Positions 20,141 to 32,267 of a DNA stretch of 64,000 nt are shown one piece after another. Below the pieces are notes generated by a model. The model was not told the origin of the DNA. It did no database searches and was given only the letters and a program-made list of their open reading frames with translations. Made by a program: the position numbers and the translations under genes. The stretch is from Scilla litardierei (Eukaryota > Streptophyta > Magnoliopsida > Asparagales > Asparagaceae), in NCBI GenBank assembly GCA_030789695.1, contig CM061132.1:155292817-155356816 (forward strand), given 5' to 3'. Position 1 is the stretch's first letter, and each line of letters starts with the position of its first letter.

Positions 20141-21552
20141 ATGGCCCGAAGTCTCCTCCTCCTCCTCTCCTTCATCTTAACAATCGCCGGCACCACCACT
20201 CCGTCCGCCGATGCGGCCGGTTTCAGCCTCGACATGATCCACCGCTTCTCACCTCGCTCGCCCCACTATCCGGGCAACCTCACTAAATCCCAACTCGCCC
20301 AAAGACTCATCGAACTCTCACGCTCCCGCGTGTCATCTCTCAAGCACTCCATCCTACACCTTCAGCCTCAAGCCAACACCACCGCGATTCGCCCCCCTCT
20401 GATCGAGAGCGACGGCTCGTACCTAGTCGTCCTGAAGATCGGCACGGGCCCAGGTCAGAAACCCTACTCCCTCGAGCTCGACACCGGCAGCGGCCTCACC
20501 TGGACCCAATGCCTCCCCTGCGACCCCTGCTTCCCGCAGACCACGCCCACGTTCGACCCGTCCCCCTCCCCCTCCTACCATCCTCTCCCCTGCGCCGACC
20601 CCCTCTGCGTCCCTCCGCACTACCGCTGCCAGGACGACAGGTGCGTGCACGACCTCACCTACGGAGATGGCTCGAACATCAAAGGAATCTTCTCTAGAGA
20701 AACTTTCACCTTCCTCACCTTCACGGGACAGCCGCAGTCCTTCCCAAATCTAGCATTCGGTACGTATAATTCGCGCGCGTGATGTACATAAAAGGGTTAT
20801 ATGAACTTCTCTCGCAAAATCTCGCAGGATGTACTCACTCAAGCACCGGCCTACGCAACTTCAACGGCGTCCCGTCGGGCATCTTCGGGCTGGACGCCGG
20901 CCCGGAGTCGTTCATGACCCAACTCAGCGACCACACCCGCGGGCGATTCTCCTACTGCCTCCTGCCTTACGACATGACCGACTCGAATTACCTACGATTC
21001 GGTGACGACATCGTAATGAACGGGCCCGTACAGAGAACCCCTCTCTTAATCACCCGTGCACTGTACTACATCAATCTCATCGGCATCAGCATGGCTCGTC
21101 AAAGGCTGAACGTCCCGCCGGAGGTTTTTGCCCGTCGACCGGACGGGAGCGGCGGATGCGTCATCGACACGGACACCAGCTTCACCCACCTCGCCGCCGC
21201 CGCCTACAATGAACTGAAAAGGGTAATTGTCAGGTATTTTCGGCTTATGGCGATTATGCGGGTCGATGGGAGTGGGTACGGCCTGGGTTTCGAAATATGT
21301 TACAAGTTGCCGTCGGACAACTTCAGGAGGGTTCCTCCGATGACACTACACTTGCAAGGCGCAGACCTCCGGCTGGAGCCGCAGCAGGTGTTCTACCTGG
21401 ACGAAGAGCAGGCGGTGTTCTGTCTTGGGGTGCTGCCGGATGAAGGCCATCTGACGATCATCGGAGCGCATCAGCAGATCAACAAAAGGTTCGCCTACGA
21501 CATTCCGAACAGGGAGCTGTCGTTCGTTCCCGACGACTGCCAGGACCATTGA
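20141..21552 (+). CDS. Nepenthesin-type aspartic protease (A1 family), two exons
   Basis: Predicted as join(20141..20759, 20828..21552), 447 residues. The 68-bp intron has GT at 20760 and AG at 20826-20827, and splicing restores the conserved F-G-C motif. Residues 1-26 are a signal peptide, so the enzyme is probably secreted or vacuolar. The pro-region is about residues 27-92. The first catalytic motif is D114-T-G-S117, followed by W-T-Q-C and the cysteine-rich insert typical of nepenthesins (P-C-D-P-C ... C-A-D-P-L-C). Then come the flap Y-G-D-G-S and, in exon 2, F-G-L-D and F-S-Y-C-L. The second catalytic motif reads D320-T-D-T323 where D-[ST]-G-[ST] is normal. The C-terminal I-I-G-x-x-Q-Q and Y-D-I-P-N-R-E-L-S-F-V-P are conserved. 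The gene is intact and GC-rich; the Gly-to-Asp change may weaken or abolish proteolysis. No neighbouring gene suggests a pathway. Confidence 0.88.
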
Positions 21553-21699
21553 GCAAAATTTCATGCAAATGCACAACGTTGGCAACGGCCTAATCTCGTT
21601 CCAGAATAAGTTTTAAGTTAGTGGTTTTATGAGTATATTTGTCTTTTGAGCAATGAAGAAGCAATTATGTAAATATATTATTGCTATCTAAATGCTTAA

Positions 21700-22708
21700 G
21701 GGTGTGTTTGGATTGAAAGAAAATATATGAAAGAAAAGTGAAATGAAAATGAAAAAGAAAGAAAAGTGAAATGAAAATGAAATGAGATTCTTTCTCATGT
21801 TTGGTTGCCAAAGAAAATATTGAAGAAAGTTCAAAGGAAAATAAGGAAACTTCTTCCATTAGGTTATTAATTCAAAACGAAAAAAATTAAGCGGTGTTTT
21901 TGCTAAATAATTTAAGAGGTGTATTTGCTAACTTTATAAATAATTTGCTTAAAAAATTTAAAAGGTATTTTAGTCTCATAATAAATTAAAAATTTGTTAG
22001 TTGTTCTGAATAATTCCGAAAGTTAGCAAATAAATTACGAATTCTTACAAATAATTCTCTAACCATACAAATATCATGATTCATAAATAATGTAATATTA
22101 AATAGTACATATATAATTTACAAATTATATGAAAACATTGGAAATAATTTGCAAGCTATTAGAAAAATTCATGCATAAAGCGCGAATTTTTCAAGCAAAA
22201 CACGAAAATTACACGAATTATTCGCGAATTTTTCGAACAAGTTCATGAATAAAAATAATTTAAATATTCATGATTTTAATAAAAATTCCGAATACATACT
22301 ATTTTGAAAAATTCGGGAAAAATTCGTAAATTTTGAATAATTTGCGAATTTTAAATAATTCATGTGTAAAATTTTGATAATAATTCGTGATTTTTTGAAA
22401 AATTCATTTATAATTTTTTGAAAAGAATTCATGAATTATTCATGAATTCATTAAAAATAGCTACTAATTATATTTGTTAAAAAACACAAATGCATGAATG
22501 TGAAAATAGTTAGTTTTGCTTTGTTTTCCCTCATTTTCCTTTGGTCAAGAGGAGGAAAAGTTGGAAGAAAAGTTTTGCTATTTATTTTCCACTCTTTTCC
22601 TTCATTTTCTTTTTCTTTTCACTTTTCTTTTAAGCCAAACAATGGAAAATCATTTTCCTTCTTATTTTCCTTCCTTTTCTTTCCTTTTCCCACTAACCAA
22701 ACACACCC
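21700..22708. mobile_element. PIF/Harbinger-like non-autonomous DNA transposon (Tourist type)
   Basis: The terminal inverted repeats begin GGGTGTGTTTGG and are flanked by TAA at 21697-21699 and 22709-22711, the 3-bp duplication typical of PIF/Harbinger elements. Beyond the first 12 bp the ends continue as imperfect inverted repeats of GAAAAGTGAAA and AAAATGAAAA words for well over 100 bp. The interior (21880-22490) is very AT-rich with repeated TTCGCGAATTTT-like words on both strands. There is no transposase. Confidence 0.8.
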
Positions 22709-23071
22709 TAAGTGTACCTGAATGCTAGGTTGCACAAACATGAACACGCTGCAACACAACATAACGATGTTGCAGCAAATATTATGGAAAAAGGTGTATA
22801 CCCCTTAGAGAAAACTGTCAACTGTGAAAACCATCATGTCTTTCGACATGTTAAATGCCATTAATATTACGTACTCACATAAAAGTCTTTTATATTCATA
22901 TTATTATTAACTACTTGTCTTCCATTAAGTAACAGCATATTTTTAGTTTAGAGAAGCATGTCCATTTTCATCAAATCAAGCCCACACTGTTCTCTCTCGA
23001 TCTTGATCTCAATCTTGCTCTTTTTCTTGTATTTGAAGCCTTAATTTTTTCTTAATTAAGCGAAATCAACA
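22709..23071. other. Intergenic AT-rich sequence
   Basis: I see no gene. It contains the words GCTGCAACACAACATAACG and GATGTTGCAGCAAA near 22750-22785. It ends where a Tat LTR fragment becomes recognisable. Confidence 0.35.
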
Positions 23072-23215
23072 CCCAATCCCTAGCTCGAATGGAAGCCTAC
23101 TCAGCCCGAGGTTAGCTCGTCTGGGATCTAGTAAACTACCGATGTCGTCCAATGACATCTACTGCAAACATTCACTCTTGTAATAAAATACATGTAGAGA
23201 AAACTCCCGTAAACA
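23072..23215 (+). repeat. Truncated 5' LTR end of the old Tat element
   Basis: It matches the end of the LTR at 43828-45012 (GAAGCCTACTCA, CCGAGGTTAGCT, CTCTTGTAATAAAATACATG, ending CCGTAAACA). The 5' part is missing. Confidence 0.7.
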
Positions 23216-23485
23216 ATTGGCATCTGTAGAAACCGAGTCGACATCCACGTCTTCGACTACGCCGACGATGACTCGACCCACCAACAAAGGACCTGAAAGG
23301 CCAATTATCGCAGGGGCAGCAAACACTATGATACGCCCTGTGGATCCGAGATCTTCTTTCCAATGAATGCCCAAGCCGTAATTTGTGACTTTGAAGCAGT
23401 TACATGTGTTCTCGTAGGAGGTAAGCGTCGACTGTCGTGATAGAACGATTGACAAGTTCGCAGCCCCAGCCAACCACCAGCCCAC

Positions 23486-24348
23486 TGAAATTCAGTATGC
23501 AGTAATAAAACACAAATCCAAGGAAGCAACACAATCCAATCAGAGACACACAAGACTTGGTAACACAGTTCGGTGCGCACACCTACATCTGCGGGGCCAC
23601 GCCCAGAAAATCAAAATACTCCACTAAAATATTCAATGAGTACAAACTCAAAAGGAACCACGTTTCTACTAGGAGGAACACGCTCTCCCTTAATACAAAC
23701 CATGAAGGACGATAACTATCAACCCCGTGGAGTATTCTCGGCAAGCTCCCCTTGCCTGCAAGCTCCCCTTGCATCATCGACTAGATCAACTCTCTTGATC
23801 TTACGTGCGTAACCGTCGGCCTCCCTCCCGGAGTATATCGAAACTTTTTCGCCAAAAGTCGTACCCTAGCCCTCGCTGCTCCAAACCCTCATAAACCACG
23901 CTCCCCCTCAATCCGCGGGTCCAACTGGAAAATCTCCAATCATAGCAGCTCCAGCTAGGCAACCCACAAAAGCCGCAACCCTCAACAGCATGACATCCCG
24001 CAAATCTTCAAGAGTCCATTGCGGAAGATATTATGAGCAAAAATCTCTCCAACTGTCTTCAACAGAATAACCGAGAGATATTGACTTTCAAATAAATCTT
24101 TAACAGTATTCAATCATCATAAATACCAGATAACGTTAAAGATAGAAAGCTGGGATCACGAGTTGTCAGCAACGAGATCCCGTATACCGCATACCACATT
24201 GCCTTGAACGTTATGATACAACATAATGTTCAACACTTCTTCCAACATGACCAAGATAAGATGGCTACCTTCTTCATGATAATTAAGCACCGATAGCAAA
24301 ATATCATGGTGCCACTATTGACAACATAGACATGAACGAAACCTAACA
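23486..24348 (-). repeat. 3' LTR of the copia element
   Basis: On the + strand it runs from TGAAATTCAGTATGCAG to AACCTAACA, colinear with 32268-33165. It contains an inverted repeat GTTATGATACAACATAA with flanking TTCAACA near 24206-24236. Confidence 0.88.
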
Positions 24349-24683
24349 ATCTCCCCATTTTGTGGCACAATATAAGATATGAAGCAGAGGCAGAATGAAG
24401 AAGACAGTGCAAACAAGAAATCAAGAAATAGGAAACTGCTTTCAGAACTTGAGGAGATCCACAATCAGAAATGCCACCCAAAACCACATCACCTCAACAT
24501 CATAATCAACCTGCATAGTACCATGTTTAACACCCCCCCCATAACAGTAGTAGCAGCAACAGCAACAGGTAACTCGGACAACATAAATATTCAACAAATA
24601 TTCAACACTGTATTTTACTTCCCCTTTGGGCCACTAAAGGCAAGAGACATACCTCAAAAAGAGAGTAGCACCAGAGGCAGCTC

Positions 24684-27074
24684 TCACTGATTCTGAGCAA
24701 GTTTGGACTTCAGTGCAAACAGTTTGTCCTGTAACATTAGTTTGTGACCCTCTAGAAGAACCTTCTGACTTTGAAGTAAAAGCAGCTGATCATCAACATT
24801 TTTAATTGCCCTCTCAAATAACTGAACATCCTCCAACAGAGATGAAGGAAGTACTTCAGTAGCCAGTACAGTGGGAGAAGTAGAAGGAGCTTGATGCAGA
24901 AAGGATGTAGGATCATCAAATGGAGGAGATGAGGATGATGAGGATGCACCATGTAGAGAGTGAATCATCTTGGAAATATCATTATGCTTTCCGACAACAG
25001 ACTTGGCAGTGTAAGATATGCAGTCACATGAGATAGGCAGATCAGACGTAGACAGAGATACTTTCTGTGCCATGAGCATCATAGAGATGAGACTGGCGTG
25101 GGGCAAAGATGAAGCTAGAGAAGATGACTCTGCAAGAGATAGAATCGAGTCAAAAATAATTCTCCCCAAGTTGAAAGGCTGCTTAGTTCCAGCAGAGAAC
25201 AGGAGCTTGCACATACCCTTGGTAACAACAGAAATATTTGAAGTTGGTAGCCAGTTCCTCATAGCAATCCTGTACAGTACGAAATACTTAGCAGTACGAG
25301 CAGAGGAAGGGAATGAGGACAACTTGGGCCAACTCTTTAGTTTTTCTGCTGTGACGGTATTTATGAACTTGTTAAATTCTTCTCCTACGGACTCCCCAAA
25401 ATCTGGCAGTGACTGAGCCAGTACCACTTTAAAATCTTGTTCAACACAGATGGAGAAAAAGAAAGGATCTTTCCTCTGATATAGCTCCTGAAGCCCCAGC
25501 GTGAAGACATATCACCAGCAGACTTTGAAAGATTACAGTAGAACTCACGAACCAAGACAGGATAAAAAGTTCTAAAGCACGAGGCAGCATGAAACAAGCC
25601 TAGATCTTTTAGGATGGAGACCAATTGAGTCTTTTCAAAGGATGAAATATTCAAGACTTTCTCGGGAAGAAAAGATCTTTCAGAGTATGACACCCACCTA
25701 TTCTTACTAGCTTTGTCAAAGAAAACTCTACTGAAGGCATCAGATGAAGTAAATAATGGAGAACGAGAGGGACCTGTTGCAGAAGCCTAAACTTTTGACC
25801 TCTTAGAGGGAGAAGCGGAGGCATGACCTGAAGATGATGTAGTACGCTTTCTAGAAAAAGACCTGGCCTTCCGCACAGGAGAGGAAAACAGGATGTCTTC
25901 AGGAGGAATCTGGGACGAGGTGTCAAGAGCAACAGCCTCACATGTTGAGTCTAATGTTGCAACATTTTGTGCAACATGACAAGATTCAACCTCTGTCGGT
26001 AGTGAACCAGTCTCGACAACTGCCTCAACATCAGCAATAACTTCAGTTGTGCCTGGATCAACAGTAGAAACACCAGAAGGCACACATCAATCAGCCTCGA
26101 TAGGATGAGGAGAGGGGTCCTGAGCACTCCCATCGTCTTCCATATCCACACGATCTTCTTCAACACCGTGGGACTGAAGCTTCTCAAAAGGGACTTCAAT
26201 AGGGGAAACATTCAACAAAGGATCCAAGAGAGAAATATCTTCAGGGCAGACATCATGAGCAAGGTCATTTACATTAGTTCCACTTAAAGAACCATTACCC
26301 ACCTCCGGCTTAGTCTGATCACGTCCATCCACACACATAGGAGACGGATTGACCTGGTCACCCTCCTGTGGTGGAACATCACATGCAGCATCACCATTTA
26401 CCATATCCTCAGGATCAGCAAATACACCAGACTTCACAGCATTATTGAAGCCTGATTCCTCAGCAACCTTGGGGTAAGAAGAAGTTTCACCATCACCCCC
26501 TGTCGCGGACTTCTCAGCAGAAACAGATGAGTCTGAATCAAAGATATCTACCACAACAATTTCAGAAATTTTCACGAAGGTTTTAGGATTCCAGGTTATG
26601 AATGATGATCTTGTTATCCCGTGGTACTTCTACACTCATCACTTTACCACGAATCTTCTTACGCATGAGCTGATCAACATGAATATCAGAAACATCTAGC
26701 CACGAGAGATCCAATCTTCGTCCAGTTCTCCGTAAGTACCAAAACCAGTCCTGAACGGTGACAGTGGCTGGATAGACTGCATCCTCACAAGAATCAGGCA
26801 CCAAGGGCTCTCGCAGAAGAGGAATTGCCAAAATTGGGGAAAACCTCACAACCTCTAAATTCGAAACAAATGGAGAGTGCATGTCTTTAAGAGATACTGG
26901 AGATGGAAAGGAGGGAGAGTTACCAAAAGAAGAGGCACACGAAGTTCATGGAGCCACTCCCTTTCGCTTGGTTGGAGGAGGAGAAGACGAAGAAGCACTC
27001 TTTTGCGATGAGGAGGTCCGACGAGAGTAGCGACGAGGAATCTGTGACGATTTCTCCTTCCGATCTCGCGCCAT
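24684..27074 (-). pseudogene. Env-position ORF of the copia element, plant-transposon-protein-like (PF20167-like)
   Basis: On the minus strand an ATG at 27074 opens a basic, Ser-rich N terminus (M-A-R-D-R-K-E-K-S-S). A block with W-F-W-Y-L-R-R-T-G-R-R-L-D-L-S-W-L follows, then a long acidic linker (about 25790-26575). The conserved domain reads F-Y-P-V-L-V-R-E-F-Y-C-N-L, Y-I-R-G-K and F-S-P-S-V-L-N-K-I-L (about 25440-25600). It continues with A-R-T-A-K-Y-F-V-L-Y, F-N-L-G-R-I-I and a C-terminal coiled coil (24684-24850). The V-R-E-F-Y-x-N-L and R-G-K motifs recall the family called putative plant transposon protein. I see no signal peptide or membrane anchor, so true envelope function is doubtful. 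Several in-frame stops break it. Confidence 0.6.
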
Positions 27075-27296
27075 TTCAGATGCAAAAAGAGAATTCCACA
27101 CGAGATGAGAGAGGAATGAGCGTAGTGAGGAGTAAGAGTGAAACGAGAGAACATAAATAACGGGCAGAAAAAAATAACTGAGAGGCATCCGACCCAATAA
27201 CAAATGACCGCTCCATTCCTCCTTATGTTGCAACCAGATGTTGCAACATTCTTCTCAACATAAAGATCAACATCAGATACGACACAGCCCTAGGGC

Positions 27297-30200
27297 TTAT
27301 CGAAGTTCTTCAAATCTGCCAGAATCTAACGGTTTTGTAAGGATGTCAGGTAGTTGATTTGCAGTAGCAACATATTCCATGGTAAGGGATTTTTTCTCGA
27401 CCAACTCTCTGATGAAATGATGTCGGATATCTACGTGTTTTGTTCTGGAGTGCTGAACTGGGTTCTTGGAAATGTTTATAGCACTCTAATTATCACATAG
27501 GATAGTTAACATCCCCAGTTCCAACCCATAGTCTGTCAGCATTTGCTTCATCCATAAGAGTTGAGTACAACAACTCCCTGCCGCGATATACTCAGCCTCT
27601 GCCGTAAATAACGATATGGAGTTTTGCTTTTTGCTGTACCAGGAGACAAGATTGTTGCCCACGTAGAAACATCCTCATGTAGTACTCTTTCTATCATCTG
27701 TATTCCCTGCCCAGTCTGCATCACTGTACCCTGAAATTAGTGTGTTTGTATCCTTGGTATACCATATGCCATAATCTGTCGTCCCACTGACATATATGAT
27801 AATCCTCTTTACAGCAGTGATATGAGATTCTATAGGACAAGCTTGATAACGAGCACAGACTCCTACACTAAAGCTGATATCCGGCCTGCTGGCAGTCAAA
27901 TACAGTAGGCTGCCTATCATACTTCTGTATAGAGTAACCTCAACCGATTTTCCTCCTTCGTCCTTGGAAAGTTTTTCAGTGGTGGACATAGGGGTGCGAA
28001 CATGTCTAGCACTTTCCAGACCAAATCTCTTAACCAGGTTCTTAGCATATTTGCTTTGGGTGATGAACAAGCCATCAGTACATTGCTTAACTTGATGCCC
28101 AAGAAATACGTTCAACTCACCAACCATGCTCATCTCAAACTCCTTCTGCATAAGGGCAATGAACTCACGCACCAACTGTTGTGAAGTTGATCTGAAAACT
28201 ATATCATCTACGTAGATCTTGACCTGGTCCTTTGGACAACAATGTCTTGTCGGCTCCTCCTCGTTCATATCCCTTTTGGAGAAGATATGTAGTTAACCTC
28301 TCGTACCAAGCCCTTGGAGCTTGTTCCAAACCGTATAGCGCCTTCTTCAATCGATAGACATGATTCGGAAGAAAGGGACCTGCAAAACCTTTTGGTTGTT
28401 CGACATATACTTCTTCATTCAATAACCCATTCAGAAGCGCACTCTTCACATCCATTTGATGGAGCTTGAAGTTTAGACTGCATGCTACTGCCAGCAATAA
28501 TCTGATGGATTCCAACCAAGCGACTGGAGCAAATTTTTCATCAAAATCGATGCCTTCCACCTGGGTGTATCCTTGGCCACTAGACGTGCTTTGTTGCGAG
28601 TGACATTTCCCTTCTCATCAGTTTTATTCTTGAAGATCCATTTTTTCCCGATGACATTTATTCCTTTAGGTCTCTCAACCAAGCTCCAGACATCATTACT
28701 TTGAAATTGGTTCAGCTCCTCTTGCATGGCTGACACCCAGAATTCGTCAACAATAGCTTCCTTCACATTTTTGGGTTCAACAACAGAGATGAAGCAAGCA
28801 TACCCAGCCAGATCTCTATAGTTGACAAGACTGTTACCTCTTGTCCGGTACCTGTCATGAACATCACCGATGAGCAACTCAGGAGGATGATCGCGTATAA
28901 TTTTAGTGATTCTTTCAGCACCTTGAGTGTCTACAGTCTCATTCTGTGGTATCTCGACTTCAGTTGCATCCTATGTTGCAACATTTTGTTCAACACTGTC
29001 TTGTTTTGCTTTATTTGTTGCAACATTGTTTTCAACACGATCTTCCTCATCAGTGCCGTTTTCTTGGAGCAACATTCCTTCACTTAGGACTGCCTCTCCC
29101 TAATCAAAATCATCAACCACTACATTGATTGATTCCATCATAACGTTTGTGCATTGATTTAGAACTCTGAAAGCACGAATTTTTGTGGAATACCCAAGGA
29201 AGATTCCTTTGTTGCTCTTAGCATCAAACTTTCGCCTTGGAGTACGGTCTTGGAGTATCTAACATTTGCTTCCAAAGATGTGGAAGTAGGATACATCAGG
29301 TTTCCTTCCTTTCCAGATCTCATAGGGCGTTTTCTCAGTTCTCGGCCGAAGATAAACCCTATTAATAGTGTAGCAAGCTGTGTTGACAGCTTCAGCCCAC
29401 CACTTTACATCGACCCCCCGAACATTCAACATCACATGTGCCAATTCTTGTAGAGTGCGATTTTTCCTTTCAACCACTCCATTTTGTTGAGAGGTCTTTG
29501 GGGCTGAGAATTCATGAGCAATACCTTCAGATTCACATTACTCAGAGAAAGAATGATTCTCAAACTCCTTTCCATGATCGCTTCGAATCCTGACAATTTT
29601 ATCAATGCTATCTCCTTTTTCAGTTGAAGACGAGTGCACAATCTCTTGAAGGCTTCAAAGGTGTCTGATTTCTCCTTAAGAAAGTCTACCCAAGTAAACC
29701 GGGAAAAATCATCAACACATACGTAAATATATTTCTTACCTCCCACGCTAGTTTCTGATGTGGGTCCGATCAGATCCATATGTAATAGCTCCAGGTTTTT
29801 CGAGGTAGTAATCATTTGGGTTTGCTTATGGCTCGTCTTCTTCTGCTTTCCCAGCTGGCACGATCCACATACACCTTCTTTCTTCTTGGTCAGAACTGGT
29901 AAACCACAAACAACTCCTACTTGAGATATCCTCATCAGAGTCTTGAAATTTAAGTGACACAGTTTTTGATGCCACAGTTCTGAAGCATCAGTGGTGATGT
30001 TGAAGCACTTGTTGAAATCTTGCAGAAGGTAACAGTTGTCGTTTGATCTTTTTCCAGTAAGAATACATACATCATCTCTGTTGAAGACTAGACATTCATC
30101 TTTGGTGAACCGGACTAGAAATCCTTGATCACACAGCTGGCTTATGCTAATGAGATTTGCCTTCAAATCTTTTACATGCATCACGTCCTTCAGCTTTAGT

Positions 30201-30568
30201 GACCCTGGCAAATTGAGATTCCCTTTTCCAATCACCTTACTCCTCTGACCATCACCAAATGTGACATGAGCTTTGTTACTAGCTGAATACTCAGTGAGAA
30301 GACCCTTATTGCCTATCATATGTCGAGAGCATCCACTGTCAAAATACCAAAGATTTTCTGAGAATGTGACCAATGAGGTGTATGCCACCATGCTTACTAA
30401 CTCAGATTTCTTAACCCATTTCTTCGTTGTCCTTTTTCTGGGATGTCTAACATTTCTACCTTCACCCCAATGCTTCATACGACTAAAACAGTTCCATCTA
30501 GTATGCCCAACTTGGCTACAGTAATCACATAAAGGATGCCTGGATGTTGAACCTTTTCTCTTCTTCAC
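27297..30568 (-). pseudogene. Copia pol: protease, integrase, reverse transcriptase, RNase H
   Basis: In minus-strand order there is a zinc knuckle C-D-Y-C-S-Q-V-G-H-T-R-W-N-C and a protease with F-D-S-G-C-S-R-H-M. The pre-integrase motif E-L-W-H-Q-K-L-C-H-L follows, then integrase with H-M-D-L-I-G-P and V-D-D-F-S-R-F, and E-R-K-N-R-T-L-Q-E (about 29470). Reverse transcriptase has K-W-I-F-K-N-K and Y-V-D-D (about 28210). RNase H has S-D-A-D-W-A-G and ends with D-I-L-T-K-P before a stop at 27297. Frameshifts near 28250, 28560 and 29500 and a stop near 27672 disable it. The linker between integrase and reverse transcriptase contains repeated V-E-N/Q-N-V-A-T motifs. Confidence 0.85.
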
Positions 30569-32111
30569 CTTTGACTATACCTATTGTCCTGACCCAGTTT
30601 CTCATGCTCTTTAGTAGTGAGAACATTCCTTGTCTTGAGAGTATATAGATAGCCCCATCTATCATATCTAACTCTTGTACGATCTCCAGAAACCTTTCCC
30701 ATGTTGAGAATATCATCAAGTTTAGACTTCCCGGAGTTCCATTTGTTTAGTGTACTCTCCGCCTTCTCAGCTCTAAGCAGTGTTCTCTTGAGGCTGTTCT
30801 CAAGATTCTTGAGACTGAGCTCAATCTTCAACAGTTTAGTCCTAGTCTTATCCTTCTCACTTCTCAGTTTGGAACATTCATCCTTCAACTTCTTGTTCAC
30901 TTTGCAGATCTCCATCAATTTGTTGAACATAGTCTGGTATGCCAGCCGAATATCTTCTTCACCAACATCTTCCTCACTATCACCTTTAGAGGCATCATCA
31001 CTGCAGAATGTTGAACTAGATGTTTCAACATTATGTTTCACATTTCCCCGTTTGATCCCCAAAGTTGTAACAGAAGTTGCAACATTGTTTTCAACATGTC
31101 TAGATGTCTCATACTTAGACTGGCCTTTCAGAGTGGTAGTGAAAGCAACGTAGTTACTGGTTATGTCTTCATCTTCAGCACTTCCTTCAGAATCTTCATC
31201 ACTCCAAGTACTGGCTAGAGACTTCCCTTTTTGCTTCTTAAGAGTATTGGCACACTCAGCTTGAATATGGCCAAATCCTTCATACTCTCTGCATTGTATA
31301 CCCTTTCCCTTGGTTTTTGACTCATACCTCTGAGTTGGACGGCTTATAGACTTTTCAACAGTAGAAGGACCTGAACACACCATCCTGTTTACAGGTTTGA
31401 GATTTTGACCATGGTTACTGATCTTCCTCATCATCCTACTGAAGTTCTTGGTTAGTAACGCAATGTCGTCATCAAGCTCCGACTCATTCTCTGACTTAGT
31501 CATTTCACTAACCTCTGCCTTTAATGCCACCCCATTTTCCCTTCTGTTCTGCTTGAGATTCATCTCATAAGTTTGAAGAGAACCCATGAGTTCATCCAAT
31601 CTCATGGTGGAAGTGTTTCTTGCTTCTTCAATAGCCGTAATTTTGCAGAAAATTTTTCAGGAAGAGATCTCAGCGTCTTCTCCACCAGCTTCTTTTGTGA
31701 ATATTTCTTGCCCATTTGAAATGCCTGGTTGGCTATGTCCCTCAGTCTACCATTAAATTCAACAACAATCTCATTGTCATTCATTCTGAGATTTTCGAAC
31801 TGCGACGCAAGCATTTGAAGTTTAGAAGCCTTAACTGTGCTTGTTCCTTCATGAACGTTCTGAATAATGTCCCAAACTTCTTTAGCATACTCACATGTGG
31901 ATATCAGCTTAAACTTCTTTTCGTCAACTGCCGTGAAGATAGCATTCACTACCTTAGAGTTTCCTAATGCCGCACGATCTTCTTCCGCATCCCAATCTCT
32001 TGTTGGTTTGAGATATTCCTTTCCCTCCTTGTCTACTTCAATCGGTGGACTCCTTCCTTCAACCGTGGCGACCCATGCCTTCTCATCCAGTGACTTGATA
32101 AATGGTCGCAT
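30565..32111 (-). pseudogene. Copia gag with degenerate zinc knuckle
   Basis: The first part (31602-32111) has the UBN2-type gag core: V-N-A-I-F-T-A-V-D, Y-A-K-E-V-W-D-I-I, L-A-S-Q-F-E-N-L-R-M and K-T-L-R-S-L-P-E-K-F. A frameshift near 31605 leads to the second part, which has C-R-E-Y-E-G-F-G-H-I-Q-A-E-C (about 31260-31300). That is a CCHC knuckle with the second Cys replaced by Tyr. An acidic stretch and a coiled coil (K-L-R-S-E-K-D-K, about 30790-30900) follow. Long gag proteins with a C-terminal coiled coil are usual in sireviruses. Confidence 0.75.
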
Positions 32112-32246
32112 CCGGGACTTCCAATATTTTTAATTTGTTCCGGTAAGTAGCGGAGGGCGAGTAACGGCGGCGCCTTCTTTCATATTCATGACTGGCTTAC
32201 TGCACACACAAGATCACACCCACTTTGACAAGACAAAGTTACACGG

Positions 32247-32266
32247 ATGACTTGCTCTGATACCAA
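32247..32266 (-). other. Primer-binding site, tRNA-Met type
   Basis: The minus strand reads TTGGTATCAGAGCAAGTCAT right after the 5' LTR. TGGTATCAGAGC is the standard copia site complementary to initiator tRNA-Met. Confidence 0.9.
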
Positions 32267-32267
32267 T

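Noticed and set aside
22494..22728. Two small ORFs rich in Phe and Ser
   Set aside because: They lie in the pyrimidine-rich terminal inverted repeat of the DNA transposon and reflect base composition only.
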